From the NCBI GenBank assembly GCA_963681505.1, contig OY811972.1, positions 3,827,332-3,891,331 of the forward strand: a stretch of 64,000 nucleotides of DNA. Direction: 5' to 3'. The notes under the pieces were generated by a model that worked only from the letters and a program-made list of their open reading frames with translations, searched no databases and was not told where the DNA came from. This document shows positions 48,801 through 61,689 of this stretch, piece by piece (positions within the stretch are counted from its first letter, which is position 1; every line of letters begins with the position of its first letter). Made by a program: the position numbers and the translations under genes. Source of the DNA: Eunapius fragilis. Its lineage: Eukaryota > Porifera > Demospongiae > Spongillida > Spongillidae.

Positions 48801-51800
48801 ACCATTCTGATTTGCCACATACAATGGAGTCTTATTGCCCTGGTAAGGAGTGAAGGAATAGAACAAATCAAACATACATGTCAAGTAACCATCTCCATGC
48901 ATGTGTACAGCAGTATGCATGTTGGGTGAAAGTGAAGAGAAGGGATGAGGGAGGGAGGAAAGATAATGGAGGTCATGAAAAGACATCTCCAAAATGAATA
49001 ACCTTATATGCAGACACCTGTCCACAAACAATATATGTGACCTCACATGTCTACATATGTGTACACATACAATGCACATGTGTACACCGACAATGCATGT
49101 ACAAGTAGATAGCATTACAACATCCAAACACAGGGTTGACTTAACAAAGAGAACATGCAGATGCCAACCAATACAAATATGGCAGCTGGTTATATTTTCG
49201 ATGTTTAAGATTATGTTGCAGAGATTCAAAACATGGAGATGATAACACCTATCTTAGATCAAAGCAAGCTTCTTAGGATAGCTATTTGCTTCTGGACAAT
49301 GGAGGCTTCAAGGTAGTGCAGACCATTCCAAATTGTTCTACAGTATGATATGAATAGGTTATGTTGTTGACTTAACACGTATGACTTTTACATTGAAAGA
49401 AAGGTCTGCACATTCAATGCCTTTATGATATGATGACCCATAGTATGTTACTCACGTGACTACCAACCTTATCACCTTGGTTGACTTTAGCTCCAGCTCC
49501 TATGAGGGTATTCACAATATTGAGGTGTCCACTGTAGCTTGCTGTCCACAAAGGTCCCTGACCATTCTGAAGGGAATAACAAACATTTCATCTCATCACA
49601 TTGTCAGGTCACTTCATTCCCAAAATGGAAGACAAGAAGAAAACCATGTTCCATAGAGTACCATTTCTAAATCTTAACCCAGCCCACACTTTATTGAAAA
49701 AAAGGGCTCTTTTTAAAATGTGCATGCCTACGTAAAGTACATAGCCAGAACAACCTTTAAGAAAAAAGGTACTTTTATACAAGCTACCCAGGCATGTCCA
49801 CAGCTATAGAAATGTGCTCATAAATATCAACCTTATTTTCAATGGAGGAGGGAGTAGATACATAAACGTACAAAGATTAATATTGACTATTTGGTGCTGA
49901 TTGGTGGGACCATGTGGTAGTTGGGGTTAAAAGGGTTAACTGGAAGCTGAAGGTCAGCCTACTGAAGGAAGAAGTAGTTAAGCTGGTAAATCACCCTGAG
50001 GCCTTATGGGCAGGTGGGGAGGAATATGTGGATGATGAGCTCATGTAAGGTTGTGATGATAAGAGAATGATGCAAAAGAACACAGCCCAGTGCAAAGCTG
50101 GTGGCTGGTGGGTGGGTGCCTATATATTTATGTATGTTCAATGTTTGTATGCTCATGTATAAACTGTTGTATTTCTTGTACGTTGTGTATGTATGCAATG
50201 ATGAGAGCATGCACACTAATATCATGTACAAGTTCATACAGTGAGAAATAGGCACAGGGGAGGATGGTTACTAAGAGATGGTGCCCAGCAGCTGAGCAGG
50301 ACTGAAAGGATGTGTGTTGTGTGTAATGAATGCCTAAGGGGTGCCATGGTCAGATGGACTGTCTGGATAAGCAGGGCACCAGGGGCAGAGTTGCTTTAGT
50401 CCACTGATGTTTATATTAGCTACCCAGGCTTATCCACAGCTATAGAAATGTGCCCATATTATTTTCAATGGAGGAGGGAGTAGCTACATAAACATACAAA
50501 GATTAATACTGACTATTTGGTGCTGATTGGTGGGACCATGTGGTAGTTGGGGTTAAAAGGGTTAACTGGAAGCTGAAGGTCAGTCTACTGAAGGAAGAAG
50601 TAGCTAAGCTGGTAAATCACCCTGACGCCTTATGGGCAGGTGGGGAGGAATATGTGGATGCTGAGCTCATGTAAGGTTGTGATGATAAGAGAATGATGCA
50701 AAAGAACACAGCCCAGTGCAAAGCTGGTGGGACCAGGTGGGTGGATAGAACCACATGACATGGATGTACAGCACCTACAGCCCCAAGGAACCAGGAGCTA
50801 CTGTCTTGATATGCCTTCATACATGTACACATGTACCTACTGGTACTTCGATGTAAATGTACATAAGTACACACCACACAAATGGAGCCTCACCCACCCC
50901 CACTCTTCAACCAGCTGATGATATGATGATGGTGGATCCAGGTGGGTAGGGAAAATGGGTGACCATAGAACCACTTCTTGATGACCAATTATATTGCATA
51001 CTGACACAATCCTCTCCAATCTAATACCACCCCCAGCCCCATCTCTCAATACATATCCAAGCACATATGATATGTGCATATGTACAGAAATGTGACCTGT
51101 ATACAATACATTTATTAATAAAGCATGCACCTTGCAATAAGAAGTCAATGTGTACATGTACTTGTATAAGAACATAACACCATATCACTTACGTCTGATC
51201 TTGCTATATTTACATCAGCACCTGCTCCCACCAAGGTCTGCACTACATCATGATGACCATTCTCACTTGCCACATACAATGGAGTCATATTGTTCTGGTA
51301 AGGGGTGGAGGAATAGAACAAATCAAACATACATGTCATGTAACCATCTCCATGCATGTGTACAGCAGTATGCATGTTGGGTGAAAGTGAAGAGAAGGGA
51401 TGAGGGAGGGAGGAAAGATAATGGAGGTCATGAAAAGACATCTCCAAAATGAATAACCTTATATGCAGACACCTGTCCACAAACAATACATGTGACCTCA
51501 CATGTGTACACCTACAATGCATGTACAAGTACATAGCATTACAACATCTTACATGGAATGGATCCAAACACAGGGTTGACTAACAGCTAGTTATATTAAT
51601 AACTATTTCAATGTTTAAGATTATGTTGCAGAGATTCATAACACAGAGATGATAACGCCTCTCTTAAATCAAAGCAAGCTTCTCAGGGTGGCTATTTGCT
51701 TCTGGACAATGATGTGTGTGGGTGGGTGCTTATATATTTATGTGTGTCTCTGTGTAGTAAAATCAATGTTTGTATGCTTATGTATAAACTGTAGTATTTC

Positions 51801-52700
51801 TTGTACGTTGTGTATGTATGCAATGATGAGAGCATGCACACCAATATCATGTACAAGTTCATACAGTGAGGAATAGGCACAGGGGGGGTGGTTACTAAGA
51901 GATGGTGCCCAGCAGCTGAGCAGGACTGAAAGGATGTGTGTTGTGTGTAATGTATGCCTATAAGGGGTGCCATGGTCAGACGGACTGTCTGGATAAGCTG
52001 TGCACCAGGGGCAGAGTTGCTTTAGTCCACTGATGTGGTTACCCACTAATAAATCTGTTTCTACCAAACAGTCCCCAATGTCATAGCAACACAAGTGCTC
52101 ATGCTGCTGTCAGGCAGCTGCTTGTGTCTCAGAAAGTAACACATCATGGGGACCTCATTACAAGGGAAATAGTTCGTTCATTTTCTATGAATGTTATATA
52201 AATGATGAGGGGCGGTTGCCTGGTCCCCAGACTACATGGCCGTTGGCAGGGCCTAATACTTGTAAGCCAGCGATTAAATAGTTAGAATCCCCACCCCCTA
52301 CTAAAAACGCCACTTACATATGGACGCTACTCTTGTGATTTTTAAACTCCACATAGAGTGGCCCGAATGTACGTACTGCAGGTATTTAAAATAAAATAGT
52401 ACGTGTTGATTTGAGTTTAGATTCATTTCCTACTAGTATCCAGCATGTTATATGACTCCAGCTTTATTGTCTACCCTAAGCAAACACACTCCAAGGCAAA
52501 GCACACGTCTTGAAAATGTACGGCTCACCTTATCCGTTACGTTTACCGACACACCGTGTGTAGTCAGCAGTCTCGTAACGGTGGCGACGTCTCCATCACG
52601 TGCAGCAGACCACAGCTGTGTTGCAGCCTGTGCGTACAAATCAACATTATATACACATTCCATGAAGCTGACCCATAAAACCCAACTGCACCTGTTCCAT
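39121..52700 (-). CDS. Ankyrin-repeat and coiled-coil gene, copy B
   Basis: Exons in coding order: 52,692-52,700 (MEQ), 52,529-52,627, 51,193-51,294, 49,468-49,566, 48,738-48,839, 48,358-48,459, 46,419-46,520, 41,692-41,790, 41,328-41,399, 39,121-39,813. All are phase 0 with AG/GT borders, and all joins keep one open frame of about 492 codons. The first repeat reads AATQLWSAARDGDVATVTRL. The four GHHDVVQ-type exons have 34 codons (ending RSD or TSP); the others have 33. The last ankyrin exon is a half repeat, KEIVEILKTSPSE. No signal peptide or membrane segment, so probably cytosolic. Function unknown; protein binding through ankyrin repeats is the family expectation. It has the most intact repeat exons in the window. 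Confidence 0.72.
39814..40394. other. Ankyrin intron B, left part
   Basis: Collinear with 498-866 and then, after a jump, with 2,478-2,680. No feature of its own. Confidence 0.5.
40395..41106 (+). pseudogene. Decayed hAT-type transposase, copy B
   Basis: Matches 2,678-3,220 of block A, then keeps the hAT dimerisation core that A has lost: LLLSLPASSAECERGFS, AKVITSDWRS, a stop, then LRDTTVTNLMAILLH (about 40,965-41,106). Together with copy A this supports a ZNF862-like hAT origin. Antisense within the last intron of the ankyrin gene. Confidence 0.65.
41107..41327. other. Intron piece with the empty Mutator-like site
   Basis: GGTGGAACTCCTGGTAC near 41,205 is the uninterrupted version of the 4,036-4,805 target. 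Confidence 0.7.
41897..42720. mobile_element. mariner-type MITE, copy B1 (damaged)
   Basis: Left end TACAGCAAGTGCTAAAGAATG matches copy A1 near 5,514. The body is collinear, but the right terminal repeat is gone and a poly(A)-tailed sequence has been inserted at 42,502. Confidence 0.65.
42502..42684 (-). mobile_element. Poly(A)-tailed retroposed insertion
   Basis: On the minus strand a 167-base sequence ends in 16 A. It interrupts the MITE between GATTGAC and CTTATTAC, where the other MITE copies read through. No A- or B-box and no target duplication is clear. It could be a SINE, or the 3' end of a LINE or mRNA. Confidence 0.5.
42721..44795. other. Ankyrin intron B with repeats
   Basis: Collinear with 6,290-8,490. 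Broken CA tract at 43,613-43,670 and another at 43,842-43,880. No exon. Confidence 0.5.
44796..46029. other. Insert of unknown type, with Arg/Lys-rich repeat pseudogene
   Basis: Breaks the intron module found elsewhere. Starts with a 17-C run (44,808-44,824). At 45,448-45,900 the plus strand has MSSRQEKKKAKRR followed by repeated AEPEKKRTSRRARYR units of about 16 residues, interrupted by stops and a G run at 45,661-45,684. It looks like a dead gene of low-complexity basic repeats. Family not recognised. Confidence 0.45.
46030..46322. mobile_element. 293-bp foldback hairpin
   Basis: Arms 46,030-46,160 and 46,192-46,322 are near-perfect inverses (ACAAGTAAATAAAAAACATT at the ends) around a 31-base loop. 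Non-coding. No target duplication seen; its right edge joins normal intron sequence. Confidence 0.8.
46521..48357. other. Ankyrin intron B, duplicated modules
   Basis: 46,890-47,640 repeats 44,080-44,780. 47,650-47,990 repeats the segment seen at 50,105-50,400 and 11,770-12,110. No exon found. Confidence 0.6.
49567..51192. other. Ankyrin intron B, duplicated modules
   Basis: 49,850-50,100 and 50,405-50,700 are two copies of one block (GTGGTAGTTGGGGTTAAAAG). 50,100-50,400 is another copy of the 47,650 block. No exon. Confidence 0.6.
51295..52528. other. First large intron of ankyrin gene B
   Basis: Collinear with 11,271-14,201 minus the A-specific MITE. The empty MITE site AAAAACGCCACTTAC lies near 52,304-52,318. 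Confidence 0.65.
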
Positions 52701-52770
52701 ATTCGTACCGTATTTCTATTTATCAAGGACGTGAATTGTTACATAATAATGGGTCATTGTCTACCTGTAA

Positions 52771-53062
52771 CCAAACTGGGTCCTGGGCTGTGGAAGACAG
52801 AAGAGGCACCTTCATCCCATTTGTCCTTTCCGTAGATGGACTACTTCACAAAGAGGCTAGTCACTTCCTAAAGCACATGGCCACTGCTCTGTCCTTCAAG
52901 TGGGACAAAGCCTATTCCATCACCAGCAGTTACATCAGATCACAGCTCTCTTTTGCAGGGAACTAAGCAGTGAGCCTCCATGTCTTAGAGGATCACACAT
53001 CAAATGGAGGAGTGGGCTGGGGTTTGATGATGGTGCTCCTCTGGCCTCATTCTTGGAGTAAA
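52771..53062 (+). mobile_element. Fossil RT-element fragment, block B
   Basis: Only the tail (HMATALSFKWDKAYSITSS region) of the element seen at 20,780-23,335 remains. The junction GGGCTG then TGGAAGACAG shows an internal loss relative to A. Broken, no RT domain. Confidence 0.65.
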
Positions 53063-53378
53063 TTTTTTGACTTGACTAAATTTTTCTTCGCGTCTTGTCA
53101 ATATTAGGTCTTTAAAATGCTATACAGCGCAATACTTGATGTGCAACAGCAAACAGTACGCAAACAGACTTATAAAAGACTTCCAGCAATTTAAGGTGAA
53201 TTAATGATCGTCACTTCTAATTAAAATACAATACAAAAACACCTGCAGGCTGTATCATGCAGCAAATTGTAACTAATTATATAAGCAGTATGAAAGTATG
53301 TCAAATAAAACATCGGATTTAGTGCTCTTATTAAAAATAACCAGGTTAAATTCCGCTCAGGTAGTTAGTTGGTTCATA
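53063..53378. other. Spacer before MITE B3
   Basis: Collinear with 23,336-23,674. No feature seen. Confidence 0.5.
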
Positions 53379-54131
53379 CAGGTTTTTTGTGAAAGAGCGC
53401 AACGCTTTTAAATGAATTTAATTTCTTAATAGGATTGTCAATCTAAATGAATTTATGAACCTACAATAACCACGTTTAGTCAAATACGAACCCCATTGTT
53501 ACAATATGTTTATCTTTAGCAGTTCAAAAGATAAAATCAAATAGCTTGCAATTTACTAAATTGACAAAACAATGTACGACAACTTTTAACTATACCTGAT
53601 TAATAAACTGCAGAATAAAATTGCTGAGACTTCGAAAAAGTATGAACTTTGATAGGCGTTTTACTAGAACAACAAATCAAACTTGAAAAAGCTATATGAA
53701 CTAAGCGCTTTTATTAACTTTGAGTTTTAATAACGCACCATTAAATAATCCATTATCAAATCAAATATCTACTTCATTTTATGCTGGAATTATTTATGAT
53801 GTTTATTTAAAATATTTACCACATAACAGCTTTAACCATAATAACTTTAAAGCAATTATGGTCTTAAATGATTATAACTCACTATTGAACCTAGGAACTT
53901 GCAATCAGTACTGTTCCACCGCATATCCAGATCGTGTGCTACTTATAAAAATCAATTATCGTAAACCGCATTCTTGAATAACTTTGTGGGCTTTGATTTA
54001 TGAGGGATTTTATAACCGCTTACGTATTTGCCTAACTACTGCAACATATGCAAATGAAATCAAGTAGTTAATTAATTTCAATCTTGACTTATGCGGAATT
54101 TAAAGCGTTGCTTTCTTTCGCAAACACCCTG
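53379..54131. mobile_element. mariner-type MITE, copy B3
   Basis: TA-flanked, starts CAGGTTTTTTGTGAAAGAGC, ends CTTTCGCAAACACCCTG. Collinear with 23,675-24,447 with small deletions. Confidence 0.8.
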
Positions 54132-54536
54132 TATGAAAGGTGGATAGAAACTCATTGAACAGTCTACATTAAAAATAACCTTAACTTCCACTTCTCTTCT
54201 AATTGCTTCCCTGATGAGATCCTTTCCCTATAAGATAGTCACATGGCAAAGAAGCGGCCATTTCATTGTTGCAAAAATTTGACAAGCCATCAGGTTAGGG
54301 CCACGCCCATCTAACAACGTTTTAGTTTCATACATGTACATGTACACATGTACATAGCGTTTGTCACTAGTGGTTAATAGAATATATGTATACATGTCGA
54401 CTTCAACCACACATTTTCAAGCACAAATTTGTCTAGGCCTCCAAATACAACTTACTAAATGCATAATACATAGAGCTGATAAGTTCTCCATACACACAGT
54501 CACACACGCGCTCGGATTAAGTCCTCTTCCTTTCTA
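54132..54536. other. 3' flank of V-ATPase copy B
   Basis: Collinear with 24,448-24,853. No feature seen. Confidence 0.4.
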
Positions 54537-54689
54537 CTAGACGTCCTCTGCCTTACCCGACAGGATATCAGCAAACGAGAACGGCTTGAAAGGTATACCA
54601 TCTCCCTCATAGAACTTGTTCTGGAACTCAATCCTAAGTAAAATGGATACGACAATTTATAAAAAAGGGTCACACAGATATATGGATTA

Positions 54690-54824
<135 letters not shown>

Positions 54825-55772
54825 TTATTAGGATGGTGACAATGGCAAGGTCCTTTGCTTACATATAGAAACGTTGCTATAGACAACACTAACCTGCCCA
54901 AAATGCCCACAGGCCAAAGACAGCCACCACACCAAAGCCAGCGTCCGCTGCAGCTTGGGAGATTGCTCTGTTCAGGACCATGCTCCACAATACCTCAGCT
55001 AGCTCTGTGTACGCAGAGAATACACACGTGCATTGCTGAGTTTTTCTGAATCAAGACTGTACATGTTAAGAGCCTAAGGTTACATGTGAGGGGGTAAAGC
55101 ACTACTGTTATATAGATGGTAACTATGGCAATGGTTACAGTGGTCAAATGCTTCACAAATCTTCTCTACAAACAAACGTAACATACACAACAACATAACA
55201 ACACATCATGAATTCATATCTGTATGTACTACTGGTAGATTGAATCTCTCGGCAGAAATAAAAAAGACTGGAAAAAAAGTAAGTTCTATAAATAGCATGT
55301 ACACTGATGAATATGTGAGATCAGCAAAGCACACAGCAAATGAATGCACTACGTTTGTGGGCCAAATACAAGAAGACCCTCCATAGCGTGCACTAAATGG
55401 AACAGTATAAAACACGTACGTTGGTGGGCCAGCCCCAGGGCCCACAGCCGGAGGTAGGAGGCGGTGTTGGATATGGTCCCCAGGCAGTACTCGATGGTGT
55501 GGATACTCTGGTACACAAACAGCTCCCCAATAGGTATCTAAGTACATAAGTGGGTGTGTTCAAAGAGTGCCACACCCCTGTGTACCACCACTTCCACCTA
55601 CATCATCTCCATGTTCCCCTCCTCCTCCACCGGCAGCAGGAGGTGTGGCCTTCTTAGCCTTCACAGTGCGATCACCTCCCTCCTCCTCCTCCTCCTCCTT
55701 CAGGGCTGCCTTCTCACTAGTTGGATGAGCCTCACCATCACCATCCAGACTGTGTGAGTGAGAGCGAGGCTT

Positions 55773-56469
55773 CTGTTGGAGGGAGGGGGAAGTGAGGGTG
55801 TGACCAGTGATGTCCAGAACACACATCACTTATAAGCCTAAACCCCCCTCCCCACACACTCCGCCCATAACAAACAAAATGGGTTTTGTTTAAACATGCT
55901 CCTTAACTGCGCTTTGCTCAACTGTTCATAAAATGGCGCCCATACAGTTGTAGTATATTATTTAATTAGGCAATTCCTGCATTTTGTCCGTAATGTGTTC
56001 GTAATTTAATAAATTACGGGGAAAAAGAAAAGAAATCCAGAAATCGATATTGCTCTGTGTGTGTCAGGCCTTATACTGCGTTATCGGAGGCATAACACGT
56101 CATCGCCTTGAGGCAATTCACGTGATTGCCTCCAGTCCAAATGCTAATTGCACCATTGCTTTGGGCGGAACAGTTTGCGCTACACAAAAATCACTCGAAG
56201 CTCATAGGTCGAGACAGTGACCTCCAGGACACTGTACACATGTACCTTATACGTACATACGTGCAGATATGTGTACATGAATTTAAGAGCAATGTCAGAT
56301 CATATCCAGCAAATTTCGAATTTGATCTGACATTACACACATGTTCGTCATTTCTGAAGTGCCATAACCATCCCTAGGTGTGCATCCTATGTTGAAACAT
56401 CACTCCACATGACTACGGCTCTCGAGTATGTCTAAAACATTATGGAGAATCATGTTCAATGTACAGGCA

Positions 56470-56517
<48 letters not shown>

Positions 56518-56755
56518 CAGGATAGCCTCAATGCTCTTCAAAATGCTGGTTTAACCACCATCAGCTACAAAGCTTGCAACAGCCAACCTCAAAAATAACC
56601 ATAAGCAGCATCACATGGTAGCAACCACTCCCTTTTGAGCCTAACAGTACAGGAATATAAGTCACCTGTGTTCTAGACACATGGACATGAATAAAACACA
56701 CACAGTTGCAATTACTAAAAGGTCATGCCAGATGGGTTCCCAGGCCACCACTTAC
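55773..56755. other. V-ATPase intron B
   Basis: Collinear with 26,081-27,038, with a CA tract at about 56,471-56,518. No coding. Confidence 0.5.
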
Positions 56756-57658
56756 CCTCCTTCGCTGACAGATGATGTAGATTGGCTTCATCAGTAACAT
56801 CCACGGTACACATACCACCATGATCAAAACCAGAATCTTCTGGATGGTAGACTGGGGAGGAGGAAAAGCATGTGCATTAAAAAATATGCAGACAGCAACC
56901 AAGCTGTTCAGAAGAAGACAATTTCATTACTCACATGAGATAAGTATTTGCTGACTGCCACTGTGTAAGCCTCAATATTGGAGGTACCCATGTGACTATT
57001 GAATACTAACAAGAAATGCACGTTTTCAAAATTGTAAGAAACACCTATGTCCTCTACAACTTCTTTCTTATGCATTGGAAATTAGTTTGGGGGCCTGAAT
57101 TTTTTATTTTGTGTACATTATAAATTTTATAATATTGCATTAGGTCCTTTTTTGTTGTCTCAATCCCATATGTCCAACATGCAGTAAGTACATGATGGTA
57201 CTGTTTTTATAAGTCTGCCACACACAGACACATGTAGCCTCACAGGTACAGAATGTTTACCATGGTTACCTGTATGGTGGCCACACTTGAGGTGGGTCCA
57301 AACACAGAGAACTCCGTCTCACCATCAGGTGAGGTGGAGGTGAACTTGAGGAACATGTAGATGAGTGTGATGAGCAGATTGGGGGACTGTGTGTGTGCAG
57401 GTGAGGGAGGGAGGAGGGAGGGGGTGGGAGGTACGGAGATATATTCATAAATCCACAAGTACATGTATGATGTATGAAACAGGTGCTTTTGAATACTACC
57501 GCACATTTTGCAGAGAACATTATCTAGTTGGTCACACAGCATACAGACACACAGACACACACTACTCAACTTACCTTGGTGGCATCTGGGAAGTAGGAAA
57601 CCCATTTCCAGAATATCAGCACAATCAGCCAACCAAACATGGCTAGCAGGAACAACAC

Positions 57659-58033
57659 CTGACGTACAAGAGATCAATGACAAGTCCTTTACATCTTGAA
57701 CATTAATTTAAAGGACAGATTTCTAAAATTTCTAAAATTTGACTTTATTTGGCATCTCAGTACCCCATCCATAACACAACCCAAACACATGTTCTACAAC
57801 ACGTAATTCCCTCAAAAATGAAAAATATTGAATGCTTCATCATCAGCAATAGAGTGGATACCTTCACAAACTAAACATACTTTCATGTACACCCACTTTA
57901 CACTTCCTACTGTAGGTAATTAAATTAAGTACAAGTGGTTTTGCCACTTGAATAAATGAACTCAGAAATCAAAGCGTTCAAGACACAACCACATCATGTC
58001 AACTTGACATAATGTCACAAGCTAATGACTTAC
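57659..58033. other. V-ATPase intron B with a replaced segment
   Basis: About 57,803-57,960 differs entirely from the matching interval of A (28,080-28,120). The flanks are collinear. A second B-only stretch lies at about 58,300-58,470 in the next intron. No element ends recognised. Confidence 0.4.
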
Positions 58034-59164
58034 CTGGGGAATAAATTCTGCAACAATCCTGATATATTTCTTGAAAAAGCTGTAGGACAAACAGAAAAAT
58101 AAATGTTTAAATTAGAAAGTAACAATAGAGGCTTGGTATAGAGGGCACATGTGAAATAGAAATTGAAATATTGATTAGCAAGTTGTTATGGTTGTAAAAT
58201 CTGGAAGCCAGGAAGGCTATTTTCATTAGTGTATTACGTAAGGGGCCACATGTGTGAAACTTTCGTTGCATTTGTGTGAGTGCATTCAAGAATGTACTTC
58301 TGCGTGAGTGAAGGACTTTGCTCCCACGATGGCTTAATGGTCCCTGTACATTGTTAACTCGGGCAGGTGACAGATGAACATGTCATTTGACATACATGTA
58401 CATGAATGTCAATACGGGATGTAACCATTACATGTATCTCTAATGTCAACAGTGCATGGTGCTACATCGTACACACCTACAATGACAGATATACATAATG
58501 GATGGATGTGTGGGCACACCTCTTCAACCAACAACAGACTCACATATAATTGATGATACTCAGGATGACACCAAATAACATCTGCATCACTCCTAGGACA
58601 ATTGACATCTTCATCTTGTAGGGGTTGGTGAATATGAGCTTGTTGGTAGCAATAGCCCATATCTGCAGATAAGGGGAGAAGATATGACACAGCAGGATTA
58701 GGGGAGAAGATGGACAAGGGGAGACATATGACACCCATTAGATAAAGGGGAGATGATGTGACACCGTAGATAAGGGAGAAGATATGAAGAAGTAGATAAC
58801 ATGTGGCATAGCATACAGTAACTCACATAGCTGTGCTGATGTTCTCTGGCCCCTCCCCCCCACCACCTCCCCCTCCTGATTATAACATCAGTCCAGCCTT
58901 CTATGTACTCCCCTACTCCACAAAGCCCCTCCCCTTCCTCCTCCCCCTCCTTACCGGGTCCAATCCAAAGGGATACGGCTGGTTTGAAACCTGGGCCTCC
59001 GTGGGGAAGAAACAGGTAGGCTTGGTATCAGTGCCGCTTTCAGTCGTACACCAAAGGAAGTTACACTGTTTGCCGTACTGCTCTCCTGGGTTACACGTGA
59101 TCTGATCACTGGTGTTAAAGGGACTGGGAGGGATGGGGAGGAGGTGAAGATCCAAATGACGTGC

Positions 59165-60380
59165 AAATACACACTTAGTTATGAACCTAATAATTGAACC
59201 CCAGAGGCTGCATGCGTCTTAACCCCGAGATACTTTCTACCCCTCCACTAAACCTACTACCAATGGCCCCATCAGTACAATATCAGAGTCTTTCAAACAC
59301 ATCAATGCTTTTTCAGAGCATTCCCGAGATATGTGTTCCGGCTTCTTGCAGTTGAAGCACCTTAGCCTTGCCTTTTCTGATGCAAGTCTTAACCCCAGGT
59401 ACTGTGCACTGCATAAACTGATAAACTGATTGGCAGAGCAGTGGCTGAGGGATGGGCTAGGGATATGGTGAACTGACATGGTGGCCTCAGGCATGAGCCT
59501 GTCACAGATGAATCACAACCCAGCTGTGTTCCATGAGGTCCAAGAGTATCTGAATAATGATAGAGGGTGTGCACTGCTTCTGCCAGATGCCACAGATGAC
59601 CAGCTTCAGACTACAAACCTTTAGAGAAATTAATTGATAACATCACACTAACTCTTTCTCAGATCAAGTCCACCACAGGTCGACCTAACCTTCCTAATGA
59701 TGACCAGCTTCAGGATAGGATTGCTGCTCATGGGTGCACCAACAAGGAATGTGTAGGAATGAAACAGCCGCCGAGTTTGGGAGGTGGAGGGAGGAGCTGA
59801 GGTGAGTAGCGAATAAGGGTCACTTGGTGTCTGGTGGATGGTACAGAGGGTCACGTCCAGCGCTTTGAACAATGAGAGGTATTGACTGATGCCCACCCTG
59901 TAAGTAACAGTAGTGGACCCACCCTAAGACCTATGAACATGAGATCAGCTAACACTGGAGGAGTGGATGTTAGCAGACTCATTGATGATGTTATCTTTTC
60001 CTAATTGGTTTGGAGATGTCCCCCTCATTGCAGGGTATACACAGCTCTCTCATTGCATCATATCCTTTGTGGGTTACATGAGGCATTGTTGTAACCATGT
60101 GTTATGACAGTCATTGATGGCACCCCATATGTGGATCCCTGCAGAAGTAATGTGTGAGCTCACATCGGGAAGGGTTCCAGGGGTGTTATAGCAACGCACC
60201 CTGCACCCTAACCAGGACATGATCATAGGACTGGTCAGAACAGGCAAAGATGGATATGTTCAGTTGCTGAGGCTTTTCATGTGCGAGTGAACTTGGAAGC
60301 GGAACTTGCATGGTGGCAACAAGAGAACCACAAGCACCCCAGAGATGAAGAGAATGACATTTGGTTTGTGATTATACCAA
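59165..60380 (-). pseudogene. Intronic zinc-knuckle relic, copy 2
   Basis: Same relic as 29,170-30,480 (CFNCKKPEHISREC) in the matching V-ATPase intron. Degraded; family unclear. Confidence 0.45.
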
Positions 60381-61689
60381 TGATGTGTATACTTTCACCT
60401 TCACTGAGCATATCTTCCAATAATGCAGTCTACTTTGTGTAAACAAACTACAACCACTCTAGCTTGCTGTAAACAATTAATGGCTGCACGAGTTAACAAA
60501 CTTTTCAACTGGCACTTCCATATAAACAGAACAAGTTATACCTCTTAACACAAACACCATACAGTCAGTGTATACCACTGTACTTGCACAATATCATGTG
60601 ATGAGGTGCATTAAACAGAACCGATGGGACCGACCATCTCAAAGGCTATGCAAAAAAACTTGCATTAATCCCACCCTCGTCAACTTACGCACAAGCACCG
60701 TTGTAATAACTGGAGCTGTTCTGGTCCCCAGCAAGGGTGATGTTGAGACCGTAGTAATACGGACGCCAGCCTGAGCCAAACACGTTCAGAGGTTTTGCAT
60801 AGATGTCGTTGTAGATGAGGCCAGTGTAGATGGAGAACATTCCCATCAGTAGTAGCAGGTATCTCCCCGAGAACAGCATGCTGACCATCTATAGAGGGGA
60901 GGGAAGTAAGTTATATCGCAATTTGGGTTCCAATAAGTGCACACCTCATCCTTCACTCCTCTGACTTTCTCCTGAAATATCAGCAAGGTGAGACCAAACA
61001 GAAACATGAGCAGCCCATGGCCTGCGTCTCCAAACATGACAGCAAATAGGAAAGGGAAGGTGATGATGGTGTAGGGAGCTGAGGAGGGAGGGGGAAAGGC
61101 AGGAATGGAGGGAGGGAGGAAAACAAAGGGAAAAGAAACAACTTGACTGACTGTTACAGACATCACCATCACCATGCCAACATTATACAAATATGACATG
61201 CACATGCCAATACAAGTCTATTTTTATTTCTTCTTTCTGGTCAGTTAACCTTGCTTTATACCACAACAGCCTTTCATTCCTATCTACCACCAACGTTCTT
61301 GTAGAGAGACAGTTTTTATCACTTATATGCACCTATAACTCACTAGGGTTGACTTCTCTGTGGAGGCCACAACATATGCATCAACAATAGCCTGGAAGCT
61401 CCCTGTGAACTCGTTTGTCCTGAAATAGGTGGGTATCTTCAGAGTGGTATGCATCCTGTTGATGATGGAGGGTACTGTGGACCCACTCTTAGCCTGCATT
61501 TGAGTGGAGGCGTGGCATACACCACATATCACCAACACATCGTACATTACCACACCTCCACCCTTTCACACATACCACCCTTTCACACATATGACAAGGA
61601 GAGATGAGTAACTGAAAAGGAACTGCTAACAGCCTTAAATTAAACAGCAAGGGGTATGAGGGAATGGGCATTTAAAAGGGGTGGGGCCA

